NCBI GenBank assembly: GCA_039177505.1
Contig: JBCDFR010000010.1
Coordinates: 13,361 to 77,360, forward strand
Direction: 5' to 3'
DNA from: JABSQH01 sp039177505
GTDB taxonomy: Bacteria > Actinomycetota > Acidimicrobiia > Acidimicrobiales > Ilumatobacteraceae
DNA length: 64,000 nucleotides
A program made the position numbers and the translations under genes. The notes beneath the pieces are model-generated. The model saw only the letters and a list, made by a program, of their open reading frames with translations, was not told where the DNA came from and did no database searches. Below are positions 59,665-64,000 of this stretch, piece after piece (the first letter of the stretch is position 1; the number at the start of each line of letters is the position of its first letter).

Positions 59665-60273
59665 CTACGAGTCGTTGTCGGCCGTCGCCGCTGCGTCGAC
59701 CCACACGGGGCTCATCTTGTGGGCGTCCTCGAGACCGCGGAGCAGACCTCGCAGGTATGCCATCTGTCCAGCGTGTTGGTTGACCTCCCAGATCAACTGG
59801 CGATATAGATCGGCCAAGGTGAGCTGCCCGCCGAGCGGGCCATCGACCATGGTCGTCGCAAGGCCGGCATCGTCGACCGCGTCCAGCGCATCGAACGTCG
59901 CCTCCCATGTTGCTTCGAGGTAGGCGTACAGCACATCGGTCGGCGGCGTGAAAAAGGCGTCCATCTCCTCGGCGGTGAACCCGAACCCGGTGTCGCCGCG
60001 GCGAGCCGGCGAGCGATCGAAGCGCTCGGCCCATCCATCGCTGTCCCACAGTTGGTCGACGCCACGTGCACGGGTCTGAATGAGCAGATCGTGCACACGG
60101 GAAACGTGCCAGGTGAGCAGACCGATCGACATCGAGTCGGGCGCTGGCCGCCACAGAAGGTCGTCGGTCGTCAGCCCATCGAGGCTCTCACGCGTCGTGG
60201 TGCGGTACAGCTCGAGTGAGTCGTGGATGAAGTCGCGCAGTGCGGTGGAAGCCATCAGCGCCAACGATGCCAT
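59665..60273 (-). CDS. DinB-family putative metal-dependent protein
   Basis: 202 residues. DinB-type four-helix bundle: LLTWHVSRVHDLLIQTRA and LIWEVNQHAGQMAYLRGLL supply the metal His positions. Related to actinobacterial mycothiol-dependent or uncharacterised DUF664 proteins. ATG 60273 is used; ATG 60255 is equally possible. It is convergent with the G6PDH-like gene and divergent from the small gene at 60297. Confidence 0.82.
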   Translation of the reverse strand: MASLALMASTALRDFIHDSLELYRTTTRESLDGLTTDDLLWRPAPDSMSIGLLTWHVSRVHDLLIQTRARGVDQLWDSDGWAERFDRSPARRGDTGFGFTAEEMDAFFTPPTDVLYAYLEATWEATFDALDAVDDAGLATTMVDGPLGGQLTLADLYRQLIWEVNQHAGQMAYLRGLLRGLEDAHKMSPVWVDAAATADNDS

Positions 60274-60296
60274 GCGCGAGATGGCATGCTCGGGCG

Positions 60297-60443
60297 ATGA
60301 CGCCCGAGGGACTGAGCGTTTCTGTCACCGCCGACGAGATCGGCACCGTCGTCGACGGCTTTGCCGGACACCACGGACGGTTGCTCGCCTTCCACGCATT
60401 GGTGTCCGACTTAGAACGCGCCCGTCGCCGCGAACGGATCTGA
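60297..60443 (+). CDS. Small hypothetical protein upstream of an SDR
   Basis: 48 residues (MTPEGLSVSVTADEIGTVVD ... HALVSDLERARRRERI). Its stop TGA (60441-60443) shares a base with the SDR ATG (60443), so translation is coupled. The sequence is amphipathic and basic at the end but matches no family I know. It could be a genuine small protein, a leader ORF or the stump of a larger gene. Confidence 0.4.
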   Translation: MTPEGLSVSVTADEIGTVVDGFAGHHGRLLAFHALVSDLERARRRERI

Positions 60444-61219
60444 TGATGCGCCTTGCAGGAAAGGTCGCCGTGATCACCGGCACGGGGAGCGGGATCGGTC
60501 GCGCCAGTGCGCTGCGCTTCGCTGCGGAGGGGGCAGTGGTCGTCGGCGCCGATGTGCGCGCCGGCGCCAACGAGGAGACCGTCGAGTTGGTGCGGTCCAC
60601 GGGTGGGCAAGCGAGCGCTATCGCCGTCGATGTCACCGACGATGCGGCGGTTGTCGAGCTCTTTGCCGTCGCCGAGCGCGACTACGGCCAGGTCGACGTC
60701 GTGTTTAACAATGCCGGCGTCATGCTCGACTCCGACGGTGATGCGGTCGACGTCGACTTGGCGACGATCGAACGAACGTTGGCGATCAACGTCACCGGCG
60801 TGTTGCTCGGCTGCAAGCACGGCATTCCCGCGTTGCGTCGGGCCGGTGGGGGAGCGATCGTCAACACCGCGTCGTTCGTTGCGTCGGTCGGGGCAGCGAC
60901 ACCGCAAGTGGCGTACACGGCCTCGAAGGGTGCCGTGCTCGCGCTCACCCGGGAGCTGGCGGTCGTGCATGCCCGGGAGGGGATCCGCGTCAATGCGCTC
61001 TCGCCCGGCCCGTTGCGGACCGAGCTGTTGATGTCGTTCCTCGACACTGCGGAGAAACGGCAGCGCCGCCTCGTGCACGTCCCGATGGGCCGCTTCGGCG
61101 AGGCTGACGAGATGGCCGGTGCGGCGGTGTTCCTAGTTTCTGACGACGCGTCGTACGTCACCGGGGCGAACCTCGCCGTCGATGGCGGCCTCACCGCCGC
61201 CTATGTGACCCCCGAATAG
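60443..61219 (+). CDS. Short-chain dehydrogenase/reductase
   Basis: 258 residues. TGTGSGIGRAS for NAD(P), an Asp at the end of beta-2 (GADVRAG) favouring NAD, FNNAGVM, the catalytic Ser region NTASFVASVG and YTASK, and the C-terminal VTGANLAVDGG. It is a classical SDR of the FabG-like/glucose dehydrogenase group acting on an unknown alcohol or ketone. The start ATG 60443 overlaps the small gene before it. Confidence 0.92.
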   Translation: MMRLAGKVAVITGTGSGIGRASALRFAAEGAVVVGADVRAGANEETVELVRSTGGQASAIAVDVTDDAAVVELFAVAERDYGQVDVVFNNAGVMLDSDGDAVDVDLATIERTLAINVTGVLLGCKHGIPALRRAGGGAIVNTASFVASVGAATPQVAYTASKGAVLALTRELAVVHAREGIRVNALSPGPLRTELLMSFLDTAEKRQRRLVHVPMGRFGEADEMAGAAVFLVSDDASYVTGANLAVDGGLTAAYVTPE

Positions 61220-61227
61220 CTGCCTCT

Positions 61228-61345
61228 GCGGTGAGGGAAGGGGCTCCCTGTGGGCCACTTTGCTCACCGGTGGAAATGTGGGCGCGGTTGCGGTGAGGGA
61301 ATGGGCTCCCTGTGGGCCATTTTGCTCACCGGTGGGAATGCGGGC
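61228..61345. repeat. Pair of hairpin repeats (family C) behind the SDR gene
   Basis: Copies begin at about 61228 and 61290 (period 62 bp), each starting GCGGTGAGGGAA, with GGTGAG and CTCACC as outer arms and AGGGA/TCCCT as inner arms; the copies differ at a handful of bases. They start 9 bp after the SDR stop and end about 40 bp before a riboswitch. They may work as terminators insulating the riboswitch unit. Confidence 0.8.
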
Positions 61346-61386
61346 GTCGACGCGGCGGTTGGAACGCATGGATCACCCGATCCGAA

Positions 61387-61426
61387 CCGACGAGGGGCGC
61401 ACCGTACCGGAAGGCACGACGGGCGC
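61387..61426 (+). promoter_or_regulatory. Guanidine-III riboswitch (ykkC-III) upstream of gdx/sugE
   Basis: The 40-nt segment begins CCGACGAGGGGCGC, continues CCGTACCGG and ends ACGACGGGCGC. These are the conserved blocks of the guanidine-III pseudoknot (GACGAGG-GCGC, CGUACC-CGG, and a 3' ACG-GGCGC strand), known best from Thermobifida fusca. Its 3' strand abuts the Shine-Dalgarno AGGAG (61427-61431), eight bases before the ATG, so guanidinium binding could control ribosome access. The downstream gene is exactly the expected exporter. Confidence 0.82.
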
Positions 61427-61439
61427 AGGAGACAATCCG

Positions 61440-61757
61440 ATGGCATGGATGATCCTGGCACTCGCCGGCGCATTTGAAGTGGCGTGGGCCTCGCTGCTCG
61501 GAGAGACCAAGGGGTTCACCCGGCTACTGCCCAGCGTGGGCTTCGTCGTCACCTTGGCGATCAGTATGTACCTGCTCAGTATGGCGACACGCACCATCCC
61601 GGTCGGGACCGGCTATGCGGTGTGGGTCGGCATCGGCGCCGTGGGTGCCTTCGCCGTCAGCGTGCTGCTCAAAGGGCAAGAGACCAACGTCGCGCAGATT
61701 CTGGCGATCATGGCGCTGGTCGGCTCGATCGTGGCGGTGAAGCTCACCGCCGCATAG
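61440..61757 (+). CDS. gdx: Small multidrug resistance family guanidinium exporter (Gdx/SugE type)
   Basis: 105 residues, four helices. Glu in LALAGAFEVAWASLLGETKG is the central proton/guanidinium residue; KGFTRLLPS and VGTGYAVWVGIGAVGA are the SugE/Gdx signature. As an antiparallel dimer it exports guanidinium in exchange for protons. The guanidine-III riboswitch in the leader supports guanidinium rather than quaternary amines as substrate. Confidence 0.93.
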   Translation: MAWMILALAGAFEVAWASLLGETKGFTRLLPSVGFVVTLAISMYLLSMATRTIPVGTGYAVWVGIGAVGAFAVSVLLKGQETNVAQILAIMALVGSIVAVKLTAA

Positions 61758-61767
61758 CGGCTGGCGT

Positions 61768-62844
61768 TCAACTCTGCGCCAGCTCGGCAAGCACGTCGTT
61801 GATGATCCGAATCCGTCCCTCCACGCCCGGGTAGCCGAGCCGATCGATCGTGATCACATTGCCTGCGCTCACAGCAGGAAGCTGTTGCCACAGAGGTTGA
61901 GCCGACACACTCGTCAACGACTCCTCCTCGCCGTCGACCCCGCTCGTCTGCGCAAGGATCAGCACCTCGCCGTCCAGCACGGGAATCAGCTCGCTGGAGA
62001 TGAACACGCGGCCGTTCGATTCGCCGTCGAGTTCACCTCCGCCGGGTGAGAGGCTGATGCCCAGGTCGAGGAGCACCTGGGGGATATTGACCGGACCATC
62101 CACCCACGCCGCAACGTTCTCTCCGGAGTACACCGTCGCTGCGCTCATCTCGAGCCCGTCGGGGATGTCGGCCGCGACGACGGCCTCGTCGTACTGCGCG
62201 AGGAGCTGATCGGCGCGTGCTGGTACACCCATCGCCGTCGCAAGCTCCTGGACCTGCTGCCGCCAGTCGCTGTTGTCGATGATTGCGGTCTCCGCGATCG
62301 CTTCAAGTTCCGACGTACCCACCAGATCGACGACACCGCTCGTGGTGATGATGAGGTCCGGTTGGTAGGAAGCAAGCAGCTCGAAGTTCGCATCGATCGA
62401 GGACAACGGGTCGATTCCGGTCGTATCCCGTTCGATGCCGACGAACCGGTCGCCGAGCGTCGCTGTCGAGGCCACCGCTTGACCGCCGAGGGCAAGGAAG
62501 TCGGCGAGTAGAAACTCCTCTCCGATCACGACGACCCGCCCGAGATCCACTGGGCTGTCGATCGCCTCGTCGGCGGGCGGCTCGGTGGTCGTCGCAGTGT
62601 CGTCTGTGGTCGGCTCGGCAGCCGTCGTCGGCGTTGCCGTTGTCGGCGCAGTCTCGCTCCCTGCAGTGTCGGTCGTCGCGGTCTCGGTCGTCGCGGTGCT
62701 GAACGGGGTGGTCTCGGTCGTGGGCGCCGTTGCACCCGTGTTGTTTGCATCGTTGTCGTCCGAGCTGCCGCAGGCAGCAAGGAGAACGATCGCAGCGGTG
62801 AGCATCGCAGAGCGAACGCGGGGGCGGCGGTGGGGCACTGGCAT
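61768..62844 (-). CDS. Periplasmic-binding-protein-like lipoprotein (metal/siderophore/heme ABC type)
   Basis: 358 residues. Lipobox LLAAC, then a Thr/Glu-rich linker of about 60 residues, then a class III binding fold: RVVVIGEEFLLADFLALGG, SYQPDLIITTSG, IIDNSDWRQQVQELATAMG and a C-terminal GRIRIINDVLAELAQS. This is the FecB/BtuF/FhuD type binding iron-siderophore, heme or cobalamin. Permease and ATPase are not in the window. It is divergent from another binding protein across 225 bp. ATG 62844. Confidence 0.85.
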   Translation of the reverse strand: MPVPHRRPRVRSAMLTAAIVLLAACGSSDDNDANNTGATAPTTETTPFSTATTETATTDTAGSETAPTTATPTTAAEPTTDDTATTTEPPADEAIDSPVDLGRVVVIGEEFLLADFLALGGQAVASTATLGDRFVGIERDTTGIDPLSSIDANFELLASYQPDLIITTSGVVDLVGTSELEAIAETAIIDNSDWRQQVQELATAMGVPARADQLLAQYDEAVVAADIPDGLEMSAATVYSGENVAAWVDGPVNIPQVLLDLGISLSPGGGELDGESNGRVFISSELIPVLDGEVLILAQTSGVDGEEESLTSVSAQPLWQQLPAVSAGNVITIDRLGYPGVEGRIRIINDVLAELAQS

Positions 62845-63069
62845 GACGGGCGAGTATATGGACGTGGACCGAAGCCATTAGGTCGACCTACTAGTCCGGT
62901 GGCGCAGCAACTGAAGTCCACAACGCTCGCATTTCCGGTTCATCGTTCGGATGACTTAACAGAAAGCGTTGCGGGAATGAATATCGTGCGTCATACTTCC
63001 CGCCCGAGCGGCGGCCTCCCCGAGTCGGCCGCCGACAATTGTGAACGTGACTCGACAGATCGGAGACTC
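62845..63069. promoter_or_regulatory. Divergent control region between two binding-protein genes
   Basis: The 225-bp gap contains the perfect 12-bp palindrome TAGGTCGACCTA (62879-62890), about 35 bp from the minus-strand start, resembling but not matching the 19-bp DtxR/IdeR iron box (TTAGG...CCTAA arms, spacing too short). AT-richer sequence near 62950-62990 (GATGACTTAACAG, ATGAATATCG) could hold the plus-strand promoter. Control by a metal-sensing regulator is plausible but unproven. Confidence 0.4.
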
Positions 63070-64000
63070 ATGAAGGCGCGGACGCTGACGGCGATTGCCG
63101 TTGGGCTAGCACTGACTGCTGCGGCGTGCGGCAGCGACGATGACTCTGGCGCGACGTCGCCGACCAGCAGCGAGAGTACGGCTGCGCCGGCCACGGCTCC
63201 CGAAAGTGCGCAGGACCCTGACACGACAGCGGGGTCAACGGAGAGCGCCGATGAGACATCGGCGACCGCCGACTCCGTCGAGCCGGCAGCCTTCCCGGTG
63301 ACGATCGAGCACAAGTTCGGTGAGACCATGATCCCTGCTGAGCCGGAGTCGGTCGTGTCGATCGGATTCGGCGAGCACGACGGATTGCTGGCACTGGGCG
63401 TGACACCGGTGGGGGTGCGCGACTGGTACGGCGAACAGCCCTTTGCGACATGGCCGTGGGCACTCGAGGCTCTCGGCGACGCCGAGCCTGAGGTGCTTCC
63501 GAACACCGAACTGAGTTTCGAACAGATCGCGGCGCTGCAGCCAGATCTGATCCTGGGGTTGTCGTCGGGGATGAGCGACTCCGATTACGAGACACTGTCG
63601 GCGATCGCTCCGACCGTTGCGCAGCCCGGCGAGTACCCCGACTACGGCACACCCTTTGACGAGGCCATGCTGATCACCGGGCGGGCGGTCGGCAAGGAGG
63701 CGCAAGCGCAGCAGATCGTCGACGACACCGAAGCGGCGTTCGCGGAGGTGCGCGAGATGTACCCCGAGTTCGAGGGCCAGACGGCCGCCGTCGGCTTTAC
63801 GTTCGAGGAGTTGCCCGGCGCGTATGCGTCAAGTGATGTGCGGGCCGAGGTGATGAGTCGATTCGGCTTCGTCACGCCGACCGAGTTCGACGAACTCGCT
63901 GGTGATCAGTTCTACTTCACGGTCAGCGAGGAGCAGCTCGACACCCTCGATCAGGACGTGATCGTCTGGTTGGTGTCGAGCGAAGCCGGATACGAACAGC
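63070..64000 (+). CDS. Iron-siderophore-type ABC substrate-binding lipoprotein (partial, cut by window end)
   Basis: 310 residues visible from ATG 63070 (CGGAG upstream). Signal peptide with lipobox TAAAC, an acidic Ser/Thr linker, then a FepB/FecB-like fold: FPVTIEHKFGETMIPAEPES, VVSIGFGEHDGLLALGVTPVG, IAALQPDLILGLSSGMS and YETLSAIAPTVAQ. It binds a ferric siderophore. Transport genes are expected beyond the window. Its divergent partner suggests shared iron control. Confidence 0.9.
   Translation, partial: MKARTLTAIAVGLALTAAACGSDDDSGATSPTSSESTAAPATAPESAQDPDTTAGSTESADETSATADSVEPAAFPVTIEHKFGETMIPAEPESVVSIGFGEHDGLLALGVTPVGVRDWYGEQPFATWPWALEALGDAEPEVLPNTELSFEQIAALQPDLILGLSSGMSDSDYETLSAIAPTVAQPGEYPDYGTPFDEAMLITGRAVGKEAQAQQIVDDTEAAFAEVREMYPEFEGQTAAVGFTFEELPGAYASSDVRAEVMSRFGFVTPTEFDELAGDQFYFTVSEEQLDTLDQDVIVWLVSSEAGYEQ

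Noticed and set aside
62879..62890. Canonical DtxR/IdeR iron box
   Set aside because: The arms are partly right but the palindrome is 12 bp instead of about 19 bp, so I list it only as an unspecified candidate.

Overview
The window is GC-rich, densely coded DNA that looks like chromosomal sequence from a free-living actinobacterium. CarD, a SEC-C-tagged methionine aminopeptidase, PaiB, many acyl-CoA dehydrogenases and the order dapA-rnj ... ftsK-rimO-pgsA-cinA all fit. I favour an Acidimicrobiia (Ilumatobacter-like) source, but that is inference without a database search. Lipoproteins, GTG starts and 4-base ATGA/GTGA overlaps are common, so many genes are probably translationally coupled.

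Layout. 1-4531: a MacB-type efflux operon (minus strand) divergent from a response regulator/histidine kinase pair whose 5' end has been expanded into seven tandem hexapeptide mini-ORFs. 4650-7315: a polar amino acid ABC importer. 7502-11810: a plus-strand run with a TetR regulator, a diiron ferritin-like protein, a four-Cys SufR-like domain, an NHLP-type RiPP precursor, a methyltransferase remnant and a PLP Cys/Met-metabolism enzyme. 11884-19148: a frameshifted lipoprotein, PaiB, a branched-chain aminotransferase, a flippase-like membrane protein, a candidate selenoprotein (in-frame UGA in place of Cys), a 930-residue alpha/beta-hydrolase/PEP-synthase-like fusion, and a stray sortase-signal remnant.

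19252-23917 carries dapA, RNase J, an ornithine cyclodeaminase homologue and a membrane-anchored JmjC-like oxygenase. 24042-36729 is a biosynthetic gene cluster: PhyH oxygenase and acyl-CoA dehydrogenase on the minus strand, divergent from a stand-alone adenylation protein, a carrier protein and a 2679-residue NRPS. In the NRPS the first adenylation domain is interrupted by a complete zinc-ribbon/PP-loop amidotransferase-like ATP pyrophosphatase domain. The free A + PCP + dehydrogenase resemble the pyrrolyl-PCP starter logic (PltF/PltL/PltE). A plausible product is an acylated or pyrrolyl dipeptide whose first residue or its linkage is amidated or thioamidated. This is the most unusual system in the window. 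It lies between dapA-rnj and ftsK, genes that are normally close together, so it looks like an accessory insertion.

36949-47992 has a secreted protein, DinB-like protein, a small AlpA-type DNA-binding protein with paired direct repeats in front of map, an ftsK broken by an in-frame TAA, an SMP-30 protein, a 2OG oxygenase, rimO, pgsA, cinA and tRNA-Arg. 48013-64000 is mixed metabolism: acyl-CoA dehydrogenase, CarD, P450, class III aminotransferase, GH3, FKBP, DNA polymerase IV, GH15, G6PDH-like, SDR, a guanidine-III riboswitch in front of a Gdx/SugE exporter, and two divergent metal/siderophore-type binding lipoproteins, the second cut by the window edge. Intergenic regions carry several families of short hairpin repeats, mostly as closely spaced pairs just behind genes.
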